In this document: piece by piece, positions 1 through 7,580 of the stretch
How the letters are laid out: the number at the start of each line of letters is the position of its first letter
Numbering within the stretch: position 1 is the stretch's first letter
Assembly: GCA_015069045.1 (NCBI GenBank)
Contig: SVJJ01000013.1
Span: forward strand, 1-36,258
Source: Oscillospiraceae bacterium
GTDB taxonomy: Bacteria > Bacillota > Clostridia > UBA1381 > UBA9506
Direction: 5' to 3'
DNA length: 36,258 bases
Translations under genes and position numbers: made by a program
Notes under the pieces: model-generated
What the model was told of the DNA's origin: nothing
The model's database searches: none
Seen by the model: the letters and a program-made list of their open reading frames with translations, nothing else

Positions 1-47
1 GAGAACTACAGGAGAGAACAAACAAAATTATTAAATTGTCAAATTTT

Positions 48-268
48 CAAAAACCCTTATTTTATCGGGGTTTACGAGCAGTTCTGATGGTCAGAACGGC
101 ACAATATTTCGAATGATTTCGAGTCAGCCCCGTTATGACCACTTCGATACCTGTCTGTGTGTATGTGATGCTCTTTGCGAGCAAAACAAGCAATATAGAA
201 TTGTGTTAGAATTGGCTAGAAAAACAGCAGGATATGGATGCTTTATGTGTGTTTATTTAATCTATCCG
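48..268 (-). ncRNA. candidate noncoding transcript with tRNA-like segment
   Basis: No gene is visible in the first 347 bases. On the minus strand a consensus promoter at 304-276 would start a transcript near 268. Downstream come a small hairpin (GCTC/GAGC near 185-170), a tRNA-Ser-like segment (156-110), a perfect 7-bp hairpin (GTTCTGA/TCAGAAC, 81-97) and an AAACCC/GGGTTT stem (51-56 with 68-73) running into five T's, a weak terminator. I know no family with this layout. It could equally be the leader of a gene beyond the left edge, or the decayed border of an integrated element. Confidence 0.25.
110..156 (-). pseudogene. tRNA-Ser-like 5' half (CGA anticodon), degenerate
   Basis: Read on the minus strand, the segment matches the 5' half of a bacterial tRNA-Ser. 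It has TA at positions 8-9, a TCG/CGG D-stem, a loop with AGTGGTCATAACGG, and an anticodon loop CTCGAAA (anticodon CGA). The anticodon stem GCTGA/TCATT already has a mismatch. No T-arm (TTCGAAT-like) and no matching acceptor 3' strand follow; the sequence diverges right after the anticodon stem. It is therefore not a functional tRNA: either a fragment left by recombination inside a tRNA gene or a tRNA mimic in a longer RNA. Confidence 0.35.
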
Positions 269-275
269 CTTTTAT

Positions 276-304
276 ATTTTACATGAAGTTGGGGTTTTTG
301 TCAA
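276..304 (-). promoter_or_regulatory. strong leftward promoter downstream of rluD
   Basis: On the minus strand TTGACA (304-299) is followed after exactly 17 bases by TAAAAT (281-276). It lies beyond the rluD stop, so it serves something to the left: the tRNA-like segment or a gene outside the window. Confidence 0.6.
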
Positions 305-347
305 GTCTTTCGAGGGTAGGGGTGCATAAGTAAGGAGAATAGAATCA

Positions 348-1283
348 TCATAACATTCTTTGCTCAAGATCATCCACCACTCGCTGAAAATGAGGTGGCA
401 AGGGCGCAGAAAAAGAGACTGCCTCACCTGATTCAGGATGAACAAATCCTAATAATGAGGCATGAAGTAATTGGCCGGAAAGGCCATATTTTTTTGCTAA
501 TCGGTCTACCTTTACACCATAAACCGGGTCTCCTGCCACGGGGTGACCAATGCTTGATAAATGCAAGCGAATTTGGTGCGTGCGTCCGGTTTCTAACCGG
601 CAACGAAGCAGAGCACAATCTTCATATTGTCGAAGAACCTCCACGTGGGTCACGGCCCGACGGCCATCCGCACAAATTCCCATTTTTTTTCTGTCCTTAG
701 GGTGGCGTGCAATGGGTTTATCCACAGTAAAACGATCCTCTTTAAAACGTCCGTAAGCGATACAAAAGTATTCCCGGCTCACAGTGTGTTCTTTTATTTG
801 CTCTGCCAAAGAAAGGTGAGCTTCGTTGGTTTTGGCCACAGCTAAAATACCGCTGGTATCACGGTCTATGCGGTGAACGATGCCGGGACGCACAACCCCA
901 TTAATGGCCGAAAGACGTCCTTTAGCGTGATATAAAAGGGCATTAACCAAGGTTCCGCCGGCGTGCCCAGGGGCAGGATGAACCACCATACCCTGAGGCT
1001 TGTTCACAACAATCAGAGACTCATCCTCATACAAGATAGCAATTGAAATATTCTCCGGCTGAGCCTCTGTCGCAACAGGCTCGGGCAAAGTAATGGTAAT
1101 GGCATCGCCTTGCCGAAGTTTATAATTTTTAGAAATGGGCAGATTGTTCACCAAAGCATGGCCGCGTTCAATCAGTTTTTGTGCGGCAGAACGAGTTATG
1201 TCCCCTTGTTCGGACAGAAAAACGTCCAGCCGAAGGCCGGCGGACGTTTCATCACATAGAAAATTCATGGATTTCTCACTCAT
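348..1283 (-). CDS. rluD: RluA/RluD-family 23S rRNA pseudouridine synthase
   Basis: Converts specific uridines of large-subunit rRNA to pseudouridine. The 311-residue protein has an N-terminal S4 RNA-binding domain (about 15-75) and a RluA-type catalytic domain. The signature HRIDRDTSG is at 137-145 with the predicted catalytic Asp140; the RTHQIRLHL motif characteristic of the family follows towards the C-terminus. Length is normal. Its start overlaps the lspA stop by 8 bases (ATGAGTGA), so translation is probably coupled. A second in-frame ATG at 1268 is also possible because the upstream AAGGG is very close to the first ATG. It is the last gene of the ileS-lspA-rluD order conserved in Firmicutes (ylyB in Bacillus subtilis). 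RluD is the likeliest subfamily; exact target positions cannot be told from sequence. Confidence 0.9.
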   Translation of the reverse strand: MSEKSMNFLCDETSAGLRLDVFLSEQGDITRSAAQKLIERGHALVNNLPISKNYKLRQGDAITITLPEPVATEAQPENISIAILYEDESLIVVNKPQGMVVHPAPGHAGGTLVNALLYHAKGRLSAINGVVRPGIVHRIDRDTSGILAVAKTNEAHLSLAEQIKEHTVSREYFCIAYGRFKEDRFTVDKPIARHPKDRKKMGICADGRRAVTHVEVLRQYEDCALLRCRLETGRTHQIRLHLSSIGHPVAGDPVYGVKVDRLAKKYGLSGQLLHASLLGFVHPESGEAVSFSAPLPPHFQRVVDDLEQRML

Positions 1284-1758
1284 TTCCCTTTTTATTTATT
1301 TCCGATTTTTGTCTTCCCTCTAAAAACAGGATATAAACGGCCAGCAAAAATGTACCGCAAACCACAAAGCAATCTGCAGGATTAAAAATTGGAAAATGAA
1401 TTAACCTAAAATCAAAAAAATCAACCACAAAACCGCGGAACAATCGGTCAATCACATTACCCAGTGCTCCCCCCACCAACAAGGTAAGGGAAATATTTAA
1501 AACTCGTGATTGAGGCCTTTTTTTAGCAATATACACTGTAATAAAAATAACAACAATGGCGGTTATTAAATAAAATAAACCGAATTTATTTTGCAAAATG
1601 CCAAATGCTGCCCCACGGTTTTCGCAATATGTGAGGTGAAACACGCCCTCCCAAAGGGGAAGGGTATTTAAAGGGCGAATGTAACGTAAAACAGCCAGTT
1701 TGCTGAGTTGGTCAATCAGCACCAGCAAACATGTTCCAATACAATATAGTGCCAGCAA
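1276..1758 (-). CDS. lspA: lipoprotein signal peptidase II
   Basis: Membrane aspartyl protease that cleaves the signal peptide of lipid-modified prolipoproteins. It has four hydrophobic segments and the two family motifs GNVIDR and FNPAD; catalytic aspartates are D104 and D129 counted from the start chosen here. The frame stays open to a TTG at 1800, but that start has no ribosome binding site. An internal TTG at 1758 lies 8 bases after AGAGGAG and puts the first membrane segment close to the N-terminus, giving 160 residues, typical for LspA. A TATAAA at 1788-1783 (minus) may belong to its own promoter. The gene follows ileS after a terminator and overlaps rluD. Confidence 0.88.
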   Translation of the reverse strand: MLALYCIGTCLLVLIDQLSKLAVLRYIRPLNTLPLWEGVFHLTYCENRGAAFGILQNKFGLFYLITAIVVIFITVYIAKKRPQSRVLNISLTLLVGGALGNVIDRLFRGFVVDFFDFRLIHFPIFNPADCFVVCGTFLLAVYILFLEGRQKSEINKKGNE

Positions 1759-1800
1759 TCTATTTTCTCCTCTACCTAAAAGTTTATACCATAAGTGCAA

Positions 1801-1899
1801 ACGGCCAATTCGTTTGCTTCTTTAAAGGGTTCCATGAACCCATCCTATAAAATTCCATTTTCTATGGGTTCACGATACCATAGTGTTTTATAAAACCAA
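1801..1899. other. ileS-lspA spacer with two small inverted repeats
   Basis: The spacer contains a perfect repeat GGGTTC-CAT-GAACCC (1827-1841) and a second one, CTATGG/CCATAG (1862-1867 with 1878-1883). On the minus strand they lie between the ileS terminator and lspA, where they could form leader hairpins. No T-box core motif is present. Confidence 0.35.
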
Positions 1900-1919
1900 G
1901 GGGCTACAGCCGTAGCCCC
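1888..1919 (-). terminator. rho-independent terminator after ileS
   Basis: Perfect 8-bp stem GGGGCTAC/GTAGCCCC (1900-1907 with 1912-1919) and a 4-base loop, followed on the minus strand by a T-rich run. It lies 9 bases past the ileS stop. Confidence 0.75.
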
Positions 1920-1928
1920 GACAACATG

Positions 1929-4715
1929 TTACTGCAAATTGGATGTGCAGCGCTTACACAGGGTTGGGTGTTGACTATCCTCCCCAACGGTTTCGGAAAT
2001 TACCCAACAACGCTCACATTTTTTGCCCGGCGCTTGCGTTACAACAACTTTGATACCGGTTTCTCCTGTTTCTGCATCAGCAGGTGCCTCGGCCAAAGAT
2101 TTAATTGAAACCTTAGAAACAATTAAATATGTGGCCAGGTTTTCTTCTTCTTTTTCTAAAAGAGCAAGAAGAGCATCCTCGGCAAACAAGGTAACCTCTG
2201 CGCCCAGGGAGTGACCAATCACTTTAGCATTACGGGCAGCTTCCAAAGCCTTAGAAATATCGCTGCGAACTGAGAGAAGAGTATTCCATTTTTCTTCCAA
2301 TGTTTCATCTCGCAAAGCAGCATTAGGCGTTGGCATTTCATTTAAAATAACAAATTCCTGATTATCCTTTTCGCTGTGAGGCATATAGGACCAAATTTCT
2401 TCACATGTAAAGGCCAGAATAGGTGTCAGCAACCGAACTAAGCTATCCAAAATGCGATACATAGCCGTTTGTGCGCTGCGACGAAGGGTGCTATTGGCCT
2501 TTTCGGTATATAATCTATCTTTAATTACATCCAGATAGAAATTACTCATATCCACAACACAGAAGTTGTGAATACTATGGAAAACACTGTGAAATTCATA
2601 GCTACGATAGCCTGCCAAGGTTTTTTCTACCAGCTTATCCAAGCGGGTCATGGCCCAGCGATCAATTTCTGCCATGTCGGCAACAGCAATACTATCCCGG
2701 TCCGGCTCAAAATCGTCAAGGTTACCCAAAATGTAGCGTGCAGTATTTCTGATTTTGCGGTATGCCTCGGAAAGCTGCTTTAAAATATCCTTAGAAATGT
2801 GCATGTCTGTTTTATAATCAGCAGAAACTACCCACAAACGAAGCACGTCGGCACCATAATCCTTAATAATATCCTGAGGGCTAATGCCGTTTCCTTTAGA
2901 TTTAGACATTTTTTCACCGGAGGCATCCACAATCATACCATGGGTAATAACGGATTTATAGGGCGCTTCTCCACGAGCGGCAATGGACGTAAGCAGAGAG
3001 GACTGGAACCACCCTCTGTATTGGTCGTTACCCTCTAAATATAAATCTGCAGGAAAGTGAAGCCCTTCCTTAACTTCTAAAACAGCGGTGTGACTGGAGC
3101 CGGAATCAAACCAAACATCCATAATATCTTTTTCCTTGGTAAAATGGGTATGGCCGCAAACAGGGCAAACTGTACCGGCGGGAAGGATTTCTTCAGCAGG
3201 TAGCTCATACCATGCGTTAGAGCCTTTTTCAGAGAATAGGCTTGAAACGGCTTTGATGGTATCGTTATTAATCAACTCTTTGCCGCATTCTGCACAGTAG
3301 AAAATGGGAATGGGAACACCCCATGTACGCTGACGTGAAATACACCAATCACTTCTGTCTTGCACCATACCTGTAATTCTATCTTCGCCCCATTTTGGAA
3401 TCCAGGTTACGTTTTGAATGGCACGAACAGCCTCGTCTTTAATGCTGTCAACAGAGGCAAACCATTGCTCGGCAGCCCGGTATACAATGGCATCGTGGCA
3501 ACGCCAGCAGTGAGGATATTGGTGAATAATTTCTTCAACAGCAAACAGGGCGGAAAGCTCCGTTAGTTTATCAATAATTTTAGCGTTGGCCTTTTCGTAA
3601 TATAAACCGGCAAATTCTCCGGCTAATTCATTTAAATAACCTTTTTCATCTACAGGCACAATAACGGGAATATCTTTATATTGCTGGCAGGCGATATAGT
3701 CCTCTAAACCATGACCGGGCGCTGTGTGTACACAACCTGTACCGGCATCTAAGGTTACATGGTCACCTAAAATAACAACAGAGTCTCTGTCAATAAAGGG
3801 ATGAGCGCAACGAATGTTCTCCAGTTCCGAACCCTGATAAGAACAAAGCTTTTGATAGTTGGCGTAATTACCGGCTTTCATAACGGCATCCACCAATTCA
3901 TCAGCAATGATAAAATATTCCCCATCAGCTTCTACCAAATCGTAGGTAAAAGCACCATTTAAGGCAATAGCCACATTACCGGGCAGGGTCCAGGTGGTGG
4001 TGGTCCAAATGACGAAGTTAATCTTTTCTTTGGGTACGCCACAACCATCAAATACACCGCCATCTTCCTTAACGGCAAATTTTACATAAATGGAGTTTGT
4101 TTTATCTTCCTGATATTCAATTTCAGCTTCTGCTAAGGCGGTTTCACAATCGGGACACCAGTAAATGGGTTTTAAACCCTTGTAGATATACCCTTTTTCT
4201 GCCATTTTACCAAAAATTTCAATCTGCTTAGCCTCAAACTTAGGGTCTAAGGTCAGGTAGGGGTCTTCCCATTTACCTAAGGCGCCCAACCGTTTTATGG
4301 AGTTCATTTGCAAATTAACATATTTCAAGGCAAAATCCCGACAAAGATTGCGGAACTGTACCGTGTCGACCTCGTGACGGTTAATGCCTAGGCTGGCAAT
4401 AGCCTGACGCTCAATGGGTAAACCGTGGGTATCCCAACCATGAATATAAGGAGCCTTAAAACCATCCATATTTTTAAAGCGTGTAATAACATCCTTTAAA
4501 GTTTTGTTTAAGGCGTGGCCCATATGCATATCACCATTGGCATAGGGTGGGCCGTCATGGAGAATGAAGAGAGGTTTCCCCTCATTTTGCTCCATCAGTT
4601 TTTTGTACATTTCGTCAGCTTCCTGCCGAGCTAAAATTTCCGGCTCCCGTTGGGGCAAGTTACCACGCATGGGGAATTCGGTTTTAGGCAGATTCAGCGT
4701 TTGACTGTAATCCAT
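1929..4715 (-). CDS. ileS: isoleucyl-tRNA synthetase
   Basis: Charges tRNA-Ile with isoleucine. The 928-residue class I synthetase has the HIGH-type signature HMGH at 64-67 and KMSKS at 602-606. It has the WTTTTWTLPGN editing-domain entry and a C-terminal zinc finger with C900, C903, C920 and C923, so it is the zinc-containing bacterial type. AAAGGA precedes the ATG. The gene follows divIVA by only 33 bases, so no tRNA-sensing T-box leader can sit directly in front. Expression presumably depends on the upstream ylm/divIVA promoter. The divIVA-ileS-lspA order is the standard Firmicute arrangement at the end of the cell-division cluster. Confidence 0.97.
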   Translation of the reverse strand: MDYSQTLNLPKTEFPMRGNLPQREPEILARQEADEMYKKLMEQNEGKPLFILHDGPPYANGDMHMGHALNKTLKDVITRFKNMDGFKAPYIHGWDTHGLPIERQAIASLGINRHEVDTVQFRNLCRDFALKYVNLQMNSIKRLGALGKWEDPYLTLDPKFEAKQIEIFGKMAEKGYIYKGLKPIYWCPDCETALAEAEIEYQEDKTNSIYVKFAVKEDGGVFDGCGVPKEKINFVIWTTTTWTLPGNVAIALNGAFTYDLVEADGEYFIIADELVDAVMKAGNYANYQKLCSYQGSELENIRCAHPFIDRDSVVILGDHVTLDAGTGCVHTAPGHGLEDYIACQQYKDIPVIVPVDEKGYLNELAGEFAGLYYEKANAKIIDKLTELSALFAVEEIIHQYPHCWRCHDAIVYRAAEQWFASVDSIKDEAVRAIQNVTWIPKWGEDRITGMVQDRSDWCISRQRTWGVPIPIFYCAECGKELINNDTIKAVSSLFSEKGSNAWYELPAEEILPAGTVCPVCGHTHFTKEKDIMDVWFDSGSSHTAVLEVKEGLHFPADLYLEGNDQYRGWFQSSLLTSIAARGEAPYKSVITHGMIVDASGEKMSKSKGNGISPQDIIKDYGADVLRLWVVSADYKTDMHISKDILKQLSEAYRKIRNTARYILGNLDDFEPDRDSIAVADMAEIDRWAMTRLDKLVEKTLAGYRSYEFHSVFHSIHNFCVVDMSNFYLDVIKDRLYTEKANSTLRRSAQTAMYRILDSLVRLLTPILAFTCEEIWSYMPHSEKDNQEFVILNEMPTPNAALRDETLEEKWNTLLSVRSDISKALEAARNAKVIGHSLGAEVTLFAEDALLALLEKEEENLATYLIVSKVSIKSLAEAPADAETGETGIKVVVTQAPGKKCERCWVISETVGEDSQHPTLCKRCTSNLQ

Positions 4716-4748
4716 TGCTTAATTCATCCTTTCTGGCCAGAGTGTCCG

Positions 4749-5642
4749 TTAAATTGTATCGTCAGAAAATACATCATATGCTTTTAGATTCTCTACATTA
4801 ATTTCAGATATGACGGATTTTGATTCTTTTTGAATGGTTTCTTTTGTTACAGAAAAGTCTTTAGGTTTCTCCTTGGAAACAGACTCATCAGAAGGGGAAA
4901 ACATCTCGTTTTTTCGTTCTTCCCTATTCTTTTTCAGCAGTTCCTCTACAAGGGGATTTGGGGTCCTTTCGGTTATAAAGCCGGCGCCTTCAGGAATGGG
5001 TGAAACTCTTGGCGTTTCTTCCTCTTCAGCATCGGTCGAGGCAACTGCCTTAGGCATAATAAAGGTATTTGTATCTTCCGGATTTGGCTCCTGTTTTGCA
5101 ACAGGGGCTACAGGTGCGGGAACCTCAGGAATAGCTGCAGCAACCGGCGCTTCTGACTCATCAACCGCTATTGGCATAGGGTACTTTTTAGGTGCAATTT
5201 GCTCCGGCAAATCATTTAATAGTTGCATATATGTTGAGAGCAATGCGTTCATTTTGGCCTTAAAACCATTCATCTCCTGCTGCATGGATAAATAGGCTTT
5301 TTCAATATGGCCCAAGGAGTTGTTAGCATTATTTACCGCTTCGGCAGCGCGACGCTCGGCATCCTTAATGATGGTTTCGGAGCGCTCATAGGCATTTTGT
5401 TTAATATCTTCAGCGGTGCGTTGCGCAACTAAAATGGCATTTTGCATGGTTTCCTCCATGCCCTTGTAGTTTCCAATGGCTTCATTTAGCAGGATGTTTT
5501 TTTCCTTTAGCTCACCATTTTCACGGTATAGCTTTTCATAATCTGCCACCAAGCCTTTCATAAACTCTTCCACTTCATAAATATCGTAGCCACGAAAAGC
5601 TTTGGTAAATTCCTTGTTTTCAATATCAACAGGCGTCAACAT
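4749..5642 (-). CDS. divIVA: DivIVA-family cell division/polarity protein
   Basis: Membrane-curvature-sensing scaffold at septum and poles. The start at 5642 gives MLTPVDIENKEFTKAFRGYD, the canonical DivIVA N-terminus. An ATG six codons upstream overlaps the ylmH stop (TAATG) but has no ribosome binding site and would add a non-conserved MKGRAH, whereas AAGGG precedes the chosen ATG. The conserved membrane-binding N-terminus is followed by coiled coil to about residue 140, then a Pro/Ala/Val-rich linker and an acidic/Lys-rich tail. At 297 residues it is much longer than the roughly 160-residue B. subtilis protein; the extra length is the low-complexity C-terminal half, whose role I cannot infer. 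It lies between ylmH and ileS in one operon. Confidence 0.93.
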   Translation of the reverse strand: MLTPVDIENKEFTKAFRGYDIYEVEEFMKGLVADYEKLYRENGELKEKNILLNEAIGNYKGMEETMQNAILVAQRTAEDIKQNAYERSETIIKDAERRAAEAVNNANNSLGHIEKAYLSMQQEMNGFKAKMNALLSTYMQLLNDLPEQIAPKKYPMPIAVDESEAPVAAAIPEVPAPVAPVAKQEPNPEDTNTFIMPKAVASTDAEEEETPRVSPIPEGAGFITERTPNPLVEELLKKNREERKNEMFSPSDESVSKEKPKDFSVTKETIQKESKSVISEINVENLKAYDVFSDDTI

Positions 5643-5659
5643 ATGGGCTCTTCCCTTCA

Positions 5660-6403
5660 TTATATATATTTTTTAAGTATAATCCGTATACGACCTTTTT
5701 TGGTTTCGCCGCAAATTTCTAATAACTCAGCACGGCCAAATTTTCGTACGCTTAATACATCTCCTGCAGAGAGCAAACTGGATCCCTTTGTACAAACACT
5801 GAAATTTACACTAACCATTTCGTGCTTCAGCAGATCTTCGGCTCCAGCGCGAGAAACACCCATTAAGAGCCCCAGAACACAGTCAAGCCGCAGGGATGCA
5901 ACCGTGCCGCTAATGGGCAACCATTCCCTTGGAAGAACAGAAATTGTTGCTATGGGAGCTTCGGTTACCTTGACAGGAATTTTTCCGGCGCGGGTTAAAT
6001 TCATGCATAAGTACTCCCGGGCGGCTTCACAAGTAAACAAAAGAGGACCGGTTGCTTCCGTGGCCACATCTCCAATCAAATTTCGCTCCAAACCAAGGCC
6101 CATAACGGAACCAAGAACAGTTCGGTGCCCCAAAGGCTCTGCTGCGGAAAAGCGCAGAGCACATAAAGGGAACCCAGCTATGTCGGGATTCATAAAATCC
6201 GGGAAAAATCCCACCATTTTCCGTTCGGCATCCTCATATCCGCCCCACAGAAGAGTGGGCAAAAAAGGGCGCATTTTTTCGGTAAATATGCGGATTTCTC
6301 CGGGGTCTAAAAAACGACTGAAGCACGGCTTGTTGCCGCGCTCAGCCTGACGCTCCAGGTCTGCAAGGCGGGCCAGGAGCAATTTTTCTTCAACAACGGT
6401 CAT
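5660..6403 (-). CDS. ylmH: YlmH-type S4-domain RNA-binding protein
   Basis: 247 residues. The C-terminal third is an S4 RNA-binding domain (about 165-240) after an N-terminal region typical of the YlmH family encoded next to divIVA; in Bacillus YlmH has been linked to ribosome-associated quality control. It begins 2 bases after the sepF stop with no purine-rich ribosome binding site, so translation is probably coupled to sepF. Its TAA shares a base with an ATG in front of divIVA. The protein is basic and cytosolic, with no membrane segment. Assignment rests on the S4 domain plus position between sepF and divIVA. Confidence 0.85.
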   Translation of the reverse strand: MTVVEEKLLLARLADLERQAERGNKPCFSRFLDPGEIRIFTEKMRPFLPTLLWGGYEDAERKMVGFFPDFMNPDIAGFPLCALRFSAAEPLGHRTVLGSVMGLGLERNLIGDVATEATGPLLFTCEAAREYLCMNLTRAGKIPVKVTEAPIATISVLPREWLPISGTVASLRLDCVLGLLMGVSRAGAEDLLKHEMVSVNFSVCTKGSSLLSAGDVLSVRKFGRAELLEICGETKKGRIRIILKKYI

Positions 6404-6405
6404 GA

Positions 6406-6834
6406 TTAATAAGCAAAGGGAAAGCCTTTTTTCAGCTCATCTTTAAAATCGCCCATAATACCAACATTGTAGGGGGCAATTAAGAAAATTCCGTTAGCCA
6501 CCTTTTGGATATTGCCATCTACACCATAAACAGCACCGGATAAAAAGTCTACAACGCGACGAGATACGTCTTTATCCAACTTCTCAAGATTGATAACTAC
6601 CGGTTTTTTAGCTTTTAGATGGTCAGCAATGTCGCGTGCATCCTCAAAACTGGTGAGTTGAATCACAACCACCTTCAGCTGTGCGGAGGTGTGGATGTTA
6701 ACAACCTTGCCTCGTTTGCCGGCAGGAATTGTTGGTTCTTCCGGTTCTTCCTGAAGACCGGTCAAAAATTCTTCTTCCTCGTCCAGTTCATCGGAAATTC
6801 CAATCCATTTCAACATTTTGTTCATGGTTCCCAT
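6406..6834 (-). CDS. sepF: cell division protein SepF
   Basis: SepF binds FtsZ, polymerises and tethers the Z-ring to the membrane. The 142-residue protein starts with a short amphipathic segment (MNKMLKWIGI, presumed membrane anchor). An acidic linker rich in Glu follows, then the SepF core (about 43-135) with KVVVIQLTSFEDARDIADHL and the conserved VVINLEKLD and DFLSGAVYG stretches. AGGAGG lies 8 bases before the ATG. It sits between yggS and ylmH as in other Firmicutes, but the small membrane-protein gene ylmG that often lies between sepF and ylmH is absent: only 2 bases separate them. Confidence 0.95.
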   Translation of the reverse strand: MGTMNKMLKWIGISDELDEEEEFLTGLQEEPEEPTIPAGKRGKVVNIHTSAQLKVVVIQLTSFEDARDIADHLKAKKPVVINLEKLDKDVSRRVVDFLSGAVYGVDGNIQKVANGIFLIAPYNVGIMGDFKDELKKGFPFAY

Positions 6835-6890
6835 AGTGTTTTCCTCCTAAATAAATATTCTTAATTTAATTTTACATTTTATAAAGAGCC

Positions 6891-7580
6891 TCACGACTCT
6901 AAATGACTAAACAATGCACTGCCAATTCGCACCAGGGTAGCCCCTTCACGGATGGCACTTTCAAAATCGCCACTCATACCCATGGAAAGTTGCGTCATGG
7001 AAACGTTGGGAAATCCTTCGTTGTCAATGGATTCTGCCAATGTGCGCAGATCTGCAAATAAACGACGGGTTTCCGTTTCGGTGGCTCCTAAAGGTGCCAT
7101 GGTCATAAGCCCTTGCACAGAAAGACCATGCAAGGCGGAAACAGATTCTAACAAATGCTTGGCCTCGTCAGCTGTAGCGCCGGATTTACTTACCTCTCCG
7201 GAAATGTTAAATTGCATTAAAATCTGTTGCGTAATTCCTTCTGCAACGGCTTTTTTGCTGATTTCTTCCGCTACATGCAAGGTATCCACAGAATGAATCA
7301 AGGCAACCTTACCTACAATATATTTAACTTTATTGGTCTGTAAATGCCCAATTAAATGCCAACGGGGGGCGTTGCCCAAAGTCTCATATTTATCTAAAAA
7401 CGCCTGTACTCTATTTTCTCCTAAATCCATAACACCGGCGGCCATAACTTCCCTGGCCCGGTCGGCAGATACGGTTTTTGTTACGCCAATCAAGGTAATA
7501 TCCTCAGGGTTGCGGCCGGCCTCGCGTGCGGCGCCAGCAATACGACTTTTAATTATTTCCACTTGTGATGCAATACTCAT
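6891..7580 (-). CDS. yggS: YggS/PLPBP-family pyridoxal phosphate homeostasis protein
   Basis: Single-domain PLP-binding protein of the alanine racemase-like fold III; it helps maintain vitamin B6 and amino-acid balance and has no known catalytic activity. The 229 residues carry the PLP lysine (K35 in IGVTKT), WHLIGHLQTNK, and the phosphate-binding LSMGMSGDFESAI near the C-terminus. It overlaps the upstream membrane-protein gene by 4 bases (ATGA), which implies translational coupling, and precedes sepF by 56 bases. The position matches ylmE in the B. subtilis cluster. Confidence 0.93.
   Translation of the reverse strand: MSIASQVEIIKSRIAGAAREAGRNPEDITLIGVTKTVSADRAREVMAAGVMDLGENRVQAFLDKYETLGNAPRWHLIGHLQTNKVKYIVGKVALIHSVDTLHVAEEISKKAVAEGITQQILMQFNISGEVSKSGATADEAKHLLESVSALHGLSVQGLMTMAPLGATETETRRLFADLRTLAESIDNEGFPNVSMTQLSMGMSGDFESAIREGATLVRIGSALFSHLES

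Noticed and set aside
4716-4748. T-box leader for ileS
   Set aside because: Only 33 bases separate divIVA and ileS, and no T-box core motif is present.
4834-5295. 153-codon open frame on the plus strand inside divIVA
   Set aside because: Antisense to a well-supported gene, low-complexity Ser-rich translation mirroring the divIVA linker, no promoter or ribosome binding site.
5643-6350. 235-codon open frame opposite ylmH
   Set aside because: Antisense shadow of ylmH; the sense frame has the S4 domain and operon context.
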